A DNA stretch of 29,661 nt from the NCBI GenBank assembly GCA_028690725.1, contig JAQVAR010000003.1, forward strand, positions 1 to 29,661. The letters run 5' to 3'. The notes beneath the pieces are model-generated. The model had not been told where the DNA came from, did no database searches, and saw only the letters and a list, made by a program, of their open reading frames with translations. This DNA is from Candidatus Iainarchaeum sp. (GTDB lineage Archaea; Iainarchaeota; Iainarchaeia; Iainarchaeales; JAAZKV01). Shown one piece after another: positions 20,460-28,522 of the stretch. A program made the translations under genes and the position numbers. Position 1 is the first letter of the stretch. Each line of letters opens with the position of its first letter.

Positions 20460-21926
20460 TTATTTTTCTGGTCGCATTTGTGGAAAAAATATTACATCCC
20501 TAATTGTAGCAGAATTTGTTATCAACATTACTAGTCTATCTATTCCCAATCCCATTCCACCAGCTGGGGGCATACCATAACCAATTGATTCTAAAAAATC
20601 TTCATCAAGAGGATGATTTTCTCCTTTTGCTTTTCCTTGATCTTTTTGCTCTTCAAAAAATTGTCTTTGTAATATAGGATCATTTAATTCAGAATAACCA
20701 TTACAAATTTCTCCACAATTAACATAAGCCTCAGTTCTCTCTATTAATAATTTAGGATCTTCTCTTGATGGTTTGCACAAAGGAGTTGTTTCTTTTGGGT
20801 ATTCTGTAACCCAAGTTGGTTGAATTAATTCTGATTCAAAATAATGATCAAATAATTCTGCTACAAGCAAACCCCATTTTTTTTCATCATCTGTTATCTC
20901 TAAACCTTCTTTTTCTGCTAAAACAACTAATTCTTCAACACTCATTTTTTTTACATCTTTCCCAAGTTTTTTACTTAGAGTATCAACCATTTTTATTCTC
21001 TTCCAAGGAGCTTTAACATCAATTGTTTTTCCTTGAACTTCTATTTTTGTTGTTCCCAAAACTTTTTTTGCAATATATTCAACCATTTTTTCTGTTAATT
21101 CAATCATATCATTCAAATCAGCATACGCCCAATAAAATTCTGACATAGTAAATTCAGGATTATGTGTTTTGTCAACATCTTCATTCCTAAAATTTTTACA
21201 AACAGTAAAAACTTTTTCATAACCCCCAACTAATAATTTTTTTAAATATAATTCTGGAGAAATACTCAAATAAAAATTTGATTTCCAAGCATTACTCTTT
21301 GTAATAAATGGTTTTGCATTAGCACCACCATAATTTGGTTGAAGAACAGGAATATCTACTTCAAGAAAACCTTTTGATTCTAAAAATTCTTTCCAATATT
21401 TTATTATTTGAGCTCTTTTAACAAAAATTTCTTTCACCTCAGGATTCATTATTAAATCTAAATAGCGTTTTCTTTGTCTCAATTCAATATCTTGTAATCC
21501 ATGAAATTTTTCTGGTAATGGAAGAATACTCTTTGAAAGTATTTCCAAATCGTCAACAAGAACACTTAATTGACCCCTTTGTGTTTTATAAACACACCCT
21601 TTTGCACCAACAAAATCCCCAACATCAATTAATTCTAATAAATCAAAAACACTTTTTTTTGCATCGTCTTTTCTAATAAAAAATTGTATTTCGCCAGTTG
21701 AGTCTCTAACCTTCAAAAAAGCTATTGCACCAAAACTTCTTTTTGCCATTACTCTTCCAGCCATAGAAACTTTTTTTGCTTTTTCTTCATTTTTTAATTT
21801 AGAAAACTCTTTGTTAACATTATTAGCATAATCACTTATTTTGTACTTGTAAGGATAAGGATTAATTTCTAAAACCCTTAATTTTCGCAAATTATCTTTT
21901 TTTGCTTTAACTAAATCATTATCCAT
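20460..21926 (-). CDS. lysS: lysyl-tRNA synthetase, class II
   Basis: 488 residues from ATG 21926; the ATG at 21944 is inside the TATA-like region. The N-terminal OB-fold (about 49-130) has VSMAGRVMAKRSFGAIAFLKVRDSTGEIQFF, and the catalytic domain has motif 1 VKRAQIIKYWKEFLESKGFLEVDIPVL, motif 2 FRNEDVDKTHNPEF (about 246-259) and motif 3 GMGLGIDRLVMLIT, ending FFPQMRPE, all class II. It charges tRNA-Lys; this is the bacterial/eukaryotic type, not the class I enzyme common in archaea. Divergent from the basic protein at 22020 with a shared promoter region. Confidence 0.96.
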   Translation of the reverse strand: MDNDLVKAKKDNLRKLRVLEINPYPYKYKISDYANNVNKEFSKLKNEEKAKKVSMAGRVMAKRSFGAIAFLKVRDSTGEIQFFIRKDDAKKSVFDLLELIDVGDFVGAKGCVYKTQRGQLSVLVDDLEILSKSILPLPEKFHGLQDIELRQRKRYLDLIMNPEVKEIFVKRAQIIKYWKEFLESKGFLEVDIPVLQPNYGGANAKPFITKSNAWKSNFYLSISPELYLKKLLVGGYEKVFTVCKNFRNEDVDKTHNPEFTMSEFYWAYADLNDMIELTEKMVEYIAKKVLGTTKIEVQGKTIDVKAPWKRIKMVDTLSKKLGKDVKKMSVEELVVLAEKEGLEITDDEKKWGLLVAELFDHYFESELIQPTWVTEYPKETTPLCKPSREDPKLLIERTEAYVNCGEICNGYSELNDPILQRQFFEEQKDQGKAKGENHPLDEDFLESIGYGMPPAGGMGLGIDRLVMLITNSATIRDVIFFPQMRPEK

Positions 21927-21942
21927 AACAAAATTCAAGAAC

Positions 21943-21956
21943 ATTTAATTAAAAAA
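21943..21956 (-). promoter_or_regulatory. TATA-like box of lysS
   Basis: Minus strand TTTTTTAATTAAAT, centred about 24 bases before ATG 21926, which supports that start over the ATG at 21944 that it overlaps. Confidence 0.5.
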
Positions 21957-21985
21957 GGTAATTATTGGCATTAAAATAAAGAGAT

Positions 21986-21996
21986 AGTATTTAAAA
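21986..21996 (+). promoter_or_regulatory. TATA-like box of the gene at 22020
   Basis: AGTATTTAAAA region centred 29 bases before ATG 22020; leaderless start implied. Confidence 0.5.
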
Positions 21997-22019
21997 AAAC
22001 AAAGTGATAGAATATTGTT

Positions 22020-22787
22020 ATGCCTAGAGAAAGAATGAAGAGAATTGTTAGAAAAAAGAGGTTAAGCGACAGAAAACCAATTGTTATTAGTGGAAAGAGG
22101 GGGCTTGTTACCAGAAAAAATATTAAAAGAGTTATTGATAGGTGGAATAAACAAAAAGGTTTTGTTGTAGAATCACATGAAAAAATAGTAAGAGATGCAA
22201 AAACAAAAGGACAATATTATAATGCAACAGCAACACAAGTTGCAAGAAGATTTGTTTTAAGAGACTTATTAAAACCTGTTGAAAGATTAGGATTAGATAT
22301 TAGACAAAAAAAATTGTTGGAAAAAATAATTCTTGATAGACCACAAAAAATACCTAATACTAATATTGATTTGAGACCAAACACTAGTCTTCTAACTTTA
22401 GAATTAATTAATAGTTTAGGTGACAAAAAAGTTAGTCATTTGTTTGATGTTGTTTTAAAAAGGTCAATGGCAATTAAAAAATTAGCAGATAAAGAAGTTA
22501 AAAGTAGAAAAATTCCTAGTGATGTTTTTGTAAATGTTTATAGTACTGTTTGGGCAGCCCAATCAGAATTAGAAATGGATTTGAAAAGCAAAAAAAATTT
22601 TTTTAATAAGGTAACAGATCATATTACACAAAGAAAAGGAGATTTAACAGTTTTAAAAAATTCTGATGTTCCAAACAAAGAATATTATTTAAAAAAATTG
22701 AATCAACAAATAAGACGAGCTTCAATAGAAAGGGTAAGATTTCAAATGGAAAATAAACTCACATTACAAGTTAGTAAACAACATTAA
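22020..22787 (+). CDS. basic protein of unknown function, 255 residues
   Basis: Strongly basic N-terminus (MPRERMKRIVRKKRLSDRKPIVISGKRGLVTRK) followed by helices rich in K/R (KLLEKIILDRPQKIPN, FDVVLKRSMAIKKLADKEV, YYLKKLNQQIRRASIERVRF). No membrane segment or signal. I recognise no family. The clustered positive charge suggests nucleic-acid or ribosome contact, which is inference. The gene is transcribed divergently from lysS with its own TATA-like box, and lies in a block of synthetases. The stop is followed by a 7-bp hairpin (GTAATGT 22800-22806 with ACATTAC 22812-22818). Confidence 0.75.
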   Translation: MPRERMKRIVRKKRLSDRKPIVISGKRGLVTRKNIKRVIDRWNKQKGFVVESHEKIVRDAKTKGQYYNATATQVARRFVLRDLLKPVERLGLDIRQKKLLEKIILDRPQKIPNTNIDLRPNTSLLTLELINSLGDKKVSHLFDVVLKRSMAIKKLADKEVKSRKIPSDVFVNVYSTVWAAQSELEMDLKSKKNFFNKVTDHITQRKGDLTVLKNSDVPNKEYYLKKLNQQIRRASIERVRFQMENKLTLQVSKQH

Positions 22788-22799
22788 ATTATTAATAAA

Positions 22800-22818
22800 G
22801 TAATGTACAAAACATTAC
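22800..22818. other. 7-bp hairpin after the basic-protein gene
   Basis: GTAATGT (22800-22806), loop ACAAA, ACATTAC (22812-22818); perfect stem, followed by A/T-rich sequence. Possible transcript end of the gene at 22020. Confidence 0.35.
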
Positions 22819-22945
22819 ATTAAAAGAACAATATTTTTTATTAATAATAAAAACTATTTTTGTTTATGCAAAAGATTGTCTGGCAAAAATAATTCTTATT
22901 CTCAAATCAGTGTAAAGAACCAACAAAATGATTTAGCCTGGAAAA

Positions 22946-23614
22946 ATTAAAATAGGCGTTCTTGGAGGAATTGGCCCAGAAGCAACAGGAATATTTTATT
23001 TAAAATTAATAAAAAGATTACAAGAAAAAAACATGATTATTTGTAACCAAGATTTTCCACAAATAATAATTAATAGTATTCCTGCAAAAGAATTAGTTGA
23101 AGAAAATATTAGCAAAAATGATTTGAATATTTATTTAAAAGGACTAAAAGAATTAGATGCTTTTAGCGTTGATTTTATTGTAATGGTTTGCAATACTATA
23201 TATTTGTTTAGAAAAAAATTACAAAAAAATATTAAAACACCAATAATTGATTTGAAAAAAGAAGTTTATAAAGAAATAATAAAAAGTAGAAAACAAAAAA
23301 TACTTGTTTTAGGAACACAAATAACAATAAAAAAATTATATAATTTTAGTAAAATAAAAATTTTTAAACCAAATAAAAAAGAAATTAATATAATTTCAAA
23401 ATCAATTTTTTTATTTAATTCTGGAAAAAATAAAAAAGAACAAGTAATAAAAGTAAAAAATATTATTAAAAAATATTTTGGGAAAGGAGCAAAAATAGTA
23501 ATTCTTGGTTGTACTGAATTAGGAGTAATGTTAGAAAAAGAAAATATACAAAAAATTGACTCAATTGATGTTTTGGTTGAATTTGTAATCAAAAAGATGA
23601 AAGAGGAAAATTAA
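22946..23614 (+). CDS. aspartate/glutamate racemase family protein with unresolved start
   Basis: The homologous frame begins KIGVLGGIGPEATGIFYLKLI at 22949 and runs to the stop at 23612-23614, about 222 residues. Both catalytic cysteines are seen: MVCNTIYLF and VILGCTELGVM. PLP-independent racemases of this family interconvert L- and D-aspartate or glutamate. No ATG, GTG or TTG precedes the conserved N-terminus in frame; the only upstream ATG (22928) is followed two codons later by an in-frame TAG (22934-22936). Starts at ATT 22946 or ATA 22952 are conceivable, otherwise the gene is damaged. The first internal ATG (23033) would remove the conserved glycine-rich motif. I place the boundary at 22946 only to cover the conserved region. 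Confidence 0.8.
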   Translation: MKIGVLGGIGPEATGIFYLKLIKRLQEKNMIICNQDFPQIIINSIPAKELVEENISKNDLNIYLKGLKELDAFSVDFIVMVCNTIYLFRKKLQKNIKTPIIDLKKEVYKEIIKSRKQKILVLGTQITIKKLYNFSKIKIFKPNKKEINIISKSIFLFNSGKNKKEQVIKVKNIIKKYFGKGAKIVILGCTELGVMLEKENIQKIDSIDVLVEFVIKKMKEEN

Positions 23615-23638
23615 AAAGGTTGAAGGAGTTGAAATAAT

Positions 23639-24814
23639 ATGAGTAATAAAATGGAAAAAGAAAAAAAGATTGTTTCAAAAAAAAGCTTTGTCGAGCCAAA
23701 AGCGAAGACAATGCACGTGTCAACGGAGCAAGCCGTTGTTGTTGACCCTTGGGGAAACACTCTTGTAGAAGATTATTCTAGATTAATAAAAGAATTTGGA
23801 ATGCAAGAGTTTAACATTAAAGAAATGCCCAATCCCAGTAATCAAATGAAAAGAGGAATAATTTTTGGAGGACAAGACCTAGGATTAATAGCAGAAGCAA
23901 TAAAAAAGAAGAAAAAATTTTATTGCTTGACAGGGATAATGCCCTCATCACAAAAAATTCATTTAGGAACAGAAGCAGTAATTCAACAAGTAAAATATTT
24001 TCAAGAACAAGGAGCAATAACTTTTGTTCTAATAGCAGATGTAGAATCACAAGCAACAAGAAAAGTTTTAATAGAAGAGGGTAAAAAAAGAGCTTTAGAA
24101 TTTCACATTCCTGCTTATATTGCTCTTGGATTAGACCCAAAAAAAACAATTTTTTATTTTCAAAGTGAAAACAAAGATGTTAGTAATCTAGCAGTAGTTT
24201 GTTCACAAAAAATTACTGAAAATGAATTTAAAGCAATATATGGTTCAGTGCACCCATCAAAAGTAATGAGTGCGTTTACTCAAATGGGAGATATTTTTTA
24301 TCCCCAATTAAAAGAAAAAATGCCAGGAGTAATACCAATAGGAATTGATCAAGCACCACACATTAGAATGGCAAGAGATATTGCTAAAAGATTAAAAGAA
24401 TACGATTTTTTTGCACCAAGCGCTTGCTATAATAAGTACACTTCCTCATTAGATGGATCATTCAAAATGAGTAAAAATGAAAATATAGGAAAAATAGAAA
24501 TTCCAGAAAACAATAGAATTGAAATGGAAAAAAAATTAAAAAAAGCTTTAACTGGTGGAAGAGCAACAGCAGAAGAACAAAGAAAAAAAGGGGGGCAACC
24601 AGAAAAATGTGTTGCATATGAATATTGTAAGAATCATTTCATAAAAAATGATTCTGTTCTAACAAAAATGTATCAAGACTGTTTGAGTGGAAAAAATCTT
24701 TGTGGAGAATGCAAGCAAAAGTATTTGATTGAATATGCCATTAAGTTTTATGATGAATTTGATAAAAATTTCGAAAAATCAAAAAAAATTGTTAAAAAAA
24801 TGGGGTTTTATTAG
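23639..24814 (+). CDS. trpS: tryptophanyl-tRNA synthetase, archaeal/eukaryal type
   Basis: 391 residues. VVDPWGNTLVEDYSRLIKEFG opens the archaeal form; GIMPSSQKIHLGTEAV carries the HIGH-type motif as HLGT; PIGIDQAPHIRMARDIAKRL is the tryptophanyl-specific region; FKMSKN is the KMSKS loop. A lysine-rich N-terminal tail precedes the domain, and a C-terminal cysteine group (CVAYEYC, CLSGKNLCGEC) may bind zinc. It charges tRNA-Trp. GGAG lies 11 bases before the ATG, longer spacing than usual. It follows the racemase gene by 24 bases and ends at the start of the next gene (TAGATG). Confidence 0.94.
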   Translation: MSNKMEKEKKIVSKKSFVEPKAKTMHVSTEQAVVVDPWGNTLVEDYSRLIKEFGMQEFNIKEMPNPSNQMKRGIIFGGQDLGLIAEAIKKKKKFYCLTGIMPSSQKIHLGTEAVIQQVKYFQEQGAITFVLIADVESQATRKVLIEEGKKRALEFHIPAYIALGLDPKKTIFYFQSENKDVSNLAVVCSQKITENEFKAIYGSVHPSKVMSAFTQMGDIFYPQLKEKMPGVIPIGIDQAPHIRMARDIAKRLKEYDFFAPSACYNKYTSSLDGSFKMSKNENIGKIEIPENNRIEMEKKLKKALTGGRATAEEQRKKGGQPEKCVAYEYCKNHFIKNDSVLTKMYQDCLSGKNLCGECKQKYLIEYAIKFYDEFDKNFEKSKKIVKKMGFY

Positions 24815-25543
24815 ATGAAGATAAAAAATTCAAATAATATTCAAAGAGAAAATGGTAGAAATAGTTATACAAAAAGAAGACAAAAAATTCCTTTTAACAA
24901 AAGAAAACATAGGAACGGATTAAAGCTCCCACAAGATGTTATAAAACAAAATATTTTTAGAGCAAGAATGAGTAGCATTGCAAAAAAATTATCACTTGTT
25001 CCAGTAAAAGAAATTGGAACTGGAGTTGATTACAAAGCTTTTTTGAAAAAAGATGGTAGAAAAAAAGTTGTTAGGATTGATATAAAATTTTCTTTTGGTT
25101 TGTTGGGAGATGGAATTATTGCTGCAAGAATTGATAATAGAAGATTGATTAATAAAGCCGATTATGCTTTCGCAATAGACAGAAACAATAAAATTAATAT
25201 TTTTTCAATAAACAAATTAAAACAATATGTAAAGCAAAATTTTGGGAGTTTGCCAACTAATCAAAGAGTAGATAGAGGCACACATTATGTTTACCCAATA
25301 AAATTAAACGATTTTTATAATGCGATGAAAATAAAACCTCAAATTGTTAATTTGGATGTAAACGGAATTAATTCTGCATTAAAAAATATTTGTGAAATTG
25401 AAATACAATCAAAAGAACAAGAACATTTTACAGAACCTATTGAAAAAAGAAAAAAATATTCAATCAAATTAGATTCAAATAAATACACTTCTGATAAGAG
25501 ACTAATTATTCATAGGATTCGTAATGGAATAAGAGGCAAATAA
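24815..25543 (+). CDS. possible PD-(D/E)XK nuclease, unknown
   Basis: 242 residues. A very basic N-terminus (KRRQKIPFNKRKHRNGLKLP) is followed by KEIGTGVDYKAFLKKDGRKKVVRIDIKFSFGLLGDGIIAARIDNRRLINKADYAFAIDRNNKINIFSINKLKQYV. That segment has the order of a PD-(D/E)XK core: acidic D72, then D89-I-K91, then a helix and the ADYAF strand common in these nucleases. I cannot name a family. It lies immediately after trpS and its stop overlaps the next start (TAATG), so it is co-transcribed with both neighbours. Function is inferred from this short pattern only. Confidence 0.7.
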   Translation: MKIKNSNNIQRENGRNSYTKRRQKIPFNKRKHRNGLKLPQDVIKQNIFRARMSSIAKKLSLVPVKEIGTGVDYKAFLKKDGRKKVVRIDIKFSFGLLGDGIIAARIDNRRLINKADYAFAIDRNNKINIFSINKLKQYVKQNFGSLPTNQRVDRGTHYVYPIKLNDFYNAMKIKPQIVNLDVNGINSALKNICEIEIQSKEQEHFTEPIEKRKKYSIKLDSNKYTSDKRLIIHRIRNGIRGK

Positions 25544-26391
25544 TGGATTTTATAACAGGAAAACTAATTCAATTTAATTCAAAAGAATTGAATTTACACG
25601 GTTTTTTATCATATTCAAATAACAAAAAAATAATTATTCATGTACACGGGATGGGCGGAGACTTTTTTAGATTTCCATTAACCTGGGAGTTAGCAAAACA
25701 ATCAAAAAAAATGGGTTATGACTTATTTTTAATAAATACTCGCGGATATGGACTAATATCAAAAATTTGGGGTAAAAAAAAGAAGACATTAGGAACAGCT
25801 CACGAAAAATTTGAGGATTGTTTAATTGATATTGATTCTGCAATAAAAAATGTTTTAAAATTAGGTTATAAAGAAATAATTCTTTCAGGGCACAGCACTG
25901 GTTGTCAAAAAATAACTTTTTATCAATCAAAAAAACAAAACAAGAAAGTAAAAGGACTTATTCTTTTGTCACCAGCAGATGATTTCAATTTAGAAAAAAA
26001 AAGAATAAATTCAAAAAAACATTTAAAAATTGCAAAAAAAATGTTGAAAAATGGAAAGGGTAATGAAATAATGCCAAAAAAAATTTCTAATTATAATGCT
26101 AAAAGATTTCTTAGTTTTGCTGACCCAAAAAATATTGAAGCACAATTATTTAATTATGAAGGAAAACTAATATTATTTTCCAAAATAAAATGTCCAATAA
26201 TAGCTATTTTTGGAGAAAAAGATTATTTTGCAAAACAAAAAGCTGAAGAATGTTTAAACATATTGAAAAGTAAAACTAATTCTAAATATTTTGAAACAAA
26301 AATTATTCCAAAAGCAGAACATAATTATAAGGGTCAAGAAAAAATAACTGTAAAAAAAATAATAAAATTTTTAAAAAATTTAAAAAAATAA
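25543..26391 (+). CDS. alpha/beta-hydrolase
   Basis: 282 residues. HVHGMGG (oxyanion-side motif), the nucleophile elbow GHSTG in IILSGHSTGCQKITF, the acid D in AIFGEKDYFAKQ and the catalytic histidine in KAEHNYKGQE give a full Ser-Asp-His triad. It resembles the DUF1749/serine-aminopeptidase-like group. Substrate unknown; an esterase or thioesterase role is likely. ATG overlaps the preceding stop (TAATG). A T-run after the stop (26397-26404) can terminate the transcript that includes trpS. Confidence 0.9.
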   Translation: MDFITGKLIQFNSKELNLHGFLSYSNNKKIIIHVHGMGGDFFRFPLTWELAKQSKKMGYDLFLINTRGYGLISKIWGKKKKTLGTAHEKFEDCLIDIDSAIKNVLKLGYKEIILSGHSTGCQKITFYQSKKQNKKVKGLILLSPADDFNLEKKRINSKKHLKIAKKMLKNGKGNEIMPKKISNYNAKRFLSFADPKNIEAQLFNYEGKLILFSKIKCPIIAIFGEKDYFAKQKAEECLNILKSKTNSKYFETKIIPKAEHNYKGQEKITVKKIIKFLKNLKK

Positions 26392-26396
26392 AAAGC

Positions 26397-26404
26397 TTTT
26401 TTTT
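26397..26404 (+). terminator. T-run after the hydrolase gene
   Basis: Eight T following AAAAGC, five bases after the stop codon; no true hairpin, but archaeal termination can use the U-run alone. Confidence 0.5.
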
Positions 26405-26670
26405 AAACAAATTAAACTAATATGTATTTTTTGTTACATATAATTTCACTAATTTATTATTAATACATTTTGATAAGTATTATTTGGTGTTGATAATGAA
26501 TCTTAGAGTAATAATAGAATTAAATGCTTTTGAGGAGATAAATTTTGATTTACCATCATTATCCAACTAGTTTTTTTAGAAATGAGTGTTAGAACCATTT
26601 TTTTTATTATTCTAAATGAAAAGTGGGTTTAAAATATTTTGTGAAGAAATATTTTATAGGAGTTTTTGGA
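26405..26670 (+). other. intergenic region before serS with a possible micropeptide
   Basis: 266 bases. It holds a 24-residue reading frame (26496-26570) and the serS promoter: TTTAAAATA (26628-26636) and, just before the ATG, the ribosome-binding site TAGGAG. No RNA gene is seen. Confidence 0.45.
26496..26570 (+). CDS. possible 24-residue peptide upstream of serS
   Basis: ATG 26496 to TAG 26568 reads MNLRVIIELNAFEEINFDLPSLSN. A GGTG site sits six bases before the ATG. It could be a leader peptide, a remnant, or chance; no function is proposed. Confidence 0.25.
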   Translation: MNLRVIIELNAFEEINFDLPSLSN

Positions 26671-27954
26671 ATGCTAGATGCAAAATATATTAGAGAAAAT
26701 TTCGAAGAGGTTAAAAAAAATTTGGGTAAGAGACAGGACCCAAAAATAATTTCTTATTTAAAAGAGTGGAAACAAAAAGATGAAGAATGGAGAAGATTGA
26801 AAACAGAGTTAGAACTCTTAAAAAAACAAAGAAACGATATTACTGAAAAAATAAAGATTGCAAAGGGAAATAAGCAAAAAGTAGATTCATTATTAAAAGA
26901 AGCAAAAGAAATTCCTATAAAAATAAAAAAAGACGAGCCGATAGTAAAAAAAATTGAAGAAGAAATAAAAAAAGTACAAATGAGAATTCCAAATTTGTTA
27001 CATGAAAGTGTCCCTTTTGGAAAAGATGATAGTGAAAATGTTGAAATAAAAAAATGGGGCAAAGCAGAAAAAAATCCTAAATTAAAACATCACGCACAAC
27101 TAGCATTAGAATTAGGAATCGCAGAATTTGAAAGAGCGGTAAAAATTTCCGGAACAGGTTTTTTTTATTTGAAGGGAGATTTAGCAATGCTTGACTTAGC
27201 ATTACAAAGACTAGCATTAGACATGTTAATTGAAAAAGGATTTACTCCCATCCAACCACCATTAATGATGAATAAAAAAGCATATGAAGGAGTAACCGAT
27301 TTGAATGATTTTGAAAATGTAATGTACAAAATAGAAGAAAATGATTTGTATATGATTGCAACTTCAGAACATGCAATGGTTTCAATGTTCATGAATGAAA
27401 TATTAGATGAAAAACAATTAGAAAAACCAATAATGTTTGCAGGAATGAGTCCTTGTTTTAGAAGAGAAATAGGAAAACATGGATTGGATGAAAGAGGATT
27501 TTTCAGAGTACACCAATTCAACAAAATAGAACAAGTTGTTATTTGTAAGCCAGAAGAGTCTTGGAAAATATTTGAACAAATATCAAGAAACCAACAAGAA
27601 TATTTTGAAAAATTAGAAATCCCTTATAGAATAGTTAATGTTTGTACTGGAGACATGGGAATAGTTGCTTCAAAAAAATTTGATTTAGAAGCATGGAGTC
27701 CAAGAGAAGGAAAATATATTGAATTAGGTTCTTGTAGTAATTGCACTTCATTCCAAGCAGTGAGATTAAATATAAAATATAAGAAGAACAATAATGAAAA
27801 AGAATTTGTTCACACCCTGAACAATACTATGATACCAACTACAAGAATGTTAAGAATAATAATAGAAAATTTTCAAACAGAAAAAGGAACAATATTAATT
27901 CCAAAAGCATTACAAAAATACATGAACGGAAAAACCGAAATCAAAAAACAATAA
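26671..27954 (+). CDS. serS: seryl-tRNA synthetase
   Basis: 427 residues from ATG 26671, with TAGGAG eight bases upstream; a start at 26623 would add a short unrelated lead. The N-terminal coiled coil (about 25-105) is clear from the E/K-rich heptad-like stretch RRLKTELELLKKQRNDITEKI. The catalytic part is class II: FERAVKISGTGFFYLKGDLA, MIATSEHAMVSMF, FRREIGKHGLDERGFFRVHQF (motif 2), CTGDMGIVASKKFDLEAWSP, EKYIELGSCSNCTSFQAVRL and the final TLNNTMIPTTRMLRIIIE (motif 3). It charges tRNA-Ser (and tRNA-Sec where present); this is the common SerRS, not the methanogen type. Confidence 0.96.
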   Translation: MLDAKYIRENFEEVKKNLGKRQDPKIISYLKEWKQKDEEWRRLKTELELLKKQRNDITEKIKIAKGNKQKVDSLLKEAKEIPIKIKKDEPIVKKIEEEIKKVQMRIPNLLHESVPFGKDDSENVEIKKWGKAEKNPKLKHHAQLALELGIAEFERAVKISGTGFFYLKGDLAMLDLALQRLALDMLIEKGFTPIQPPLMMNKKAYEGVTDLNDFENVMYKIEENDLYMIATSEHAMVSMFMNEILDEKQLEKPIMFAGMSPCFRREIGKHGLDERGFFRVHQFNKIEQVVICKPEESWKIFEQISRNQQEYFEKLEIPYRIVNVCTGDMGIVASKKFDLEAWSPREGKYIELGSCSNCTSFQAVRLNIKYKKNNNEKEFVHTLNNTMIPTTRMLRIIIENFQTEKGTILIPKALQKYMNGKTEIKKQ

Positions 27955-27961
27955 AAAAAAA

Positions 27962-28522
27962 TTATTCTAATAATAATTGGTCTCTAACAATTTGTTTTTC
28001 TAAATCAAATTCAATAATTGGTTTTATAACAAATTTACACGATTTATCATTAAGAGCAAAACATTCTACTTCAACACAATCCAAATCTTCTTTGAAAATA
28101 ACTGAAAATATTCCAGCCAATACTCCCCTTAACAAATTATCTGCATTAAAATTTATTTTTCCCTTTAATTGTTTAGCAAAAGGAGAATTATCAAGAACAA
28201 CAATAGCTCTTTTTGAATCCTCATCAAAATCAACTATTTCAATCAAGCCCCAACCAGAAGCAATAAAAAAATTTTTAACAAACTCTAATTTTTTTACATC
28301 ACCAATATTAAACTCTTTAAAACGAGGCATAAAATATTTTTTTGTACTTTCTTTAAAAGAAAAATAAAATTCTTTTTGTTTTTCAATATCATCAACACTA
28401 CTCAAATAAATTAGTAAATCAATAGGCATTAACAAAAAAGGAATATTAACTAAAAAAAAATTGTTATGAGAATATTTCAAAGTACTAGTGAAAATGTATT
28501 TGTCTAAAAATTTGTTAAGCAT
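27962..28522 (-). CDS. V4R-domain protein
   Basis: 186 residues from ATG 28522, with GGGGGA five bases upstream; this overlaps the winged-helix gene's 3' end by eight bases. The C-terminal region FNADNLLRGVLAGIFSVIFKEDLDCVEVECFALNDKSCKFVIKP matches the V4R (4-vinyl reductase) fold: the N/D-x-L-x-R-G helix, the V-E-x-x-C-x-A-x-x-D/K-x-x-C-x-F/V strand with its two cysteines. V4R domains bind small ligands such as hydrocarbons. It follows the winged-helix gene on one transcript, so the two may form a split sensor/DNA-binding pair. It ends seven bases from the SerRS stop on the opposite strand. Confidence 0.82.
   Translation of the reverse strand: MLNKFLDKYIFTSTLKYSHNNFFLVNIPFLLMPIDLLIYLSSVDDIEKQKEFYFSFKESTKKYFMPRFKEFNIGDVKKLEFVKNFFIASGWGLIEIVDFDEDSKRAIVVLDNSPFAKQLKGKINFNADNLLRGVLAGIFSVIFKEDLDCVEVECFALNDKSCKFVIKPIIEFDLEKQIVRDQLLLE

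Noticed and set aside
22934..22936. TAG as pyrrolysine or reassigned codon
   Set aside because: TAG ends several normal genes in the window, so a reassigned genetic code is unlikely; a mutation or unusual start is simpler.
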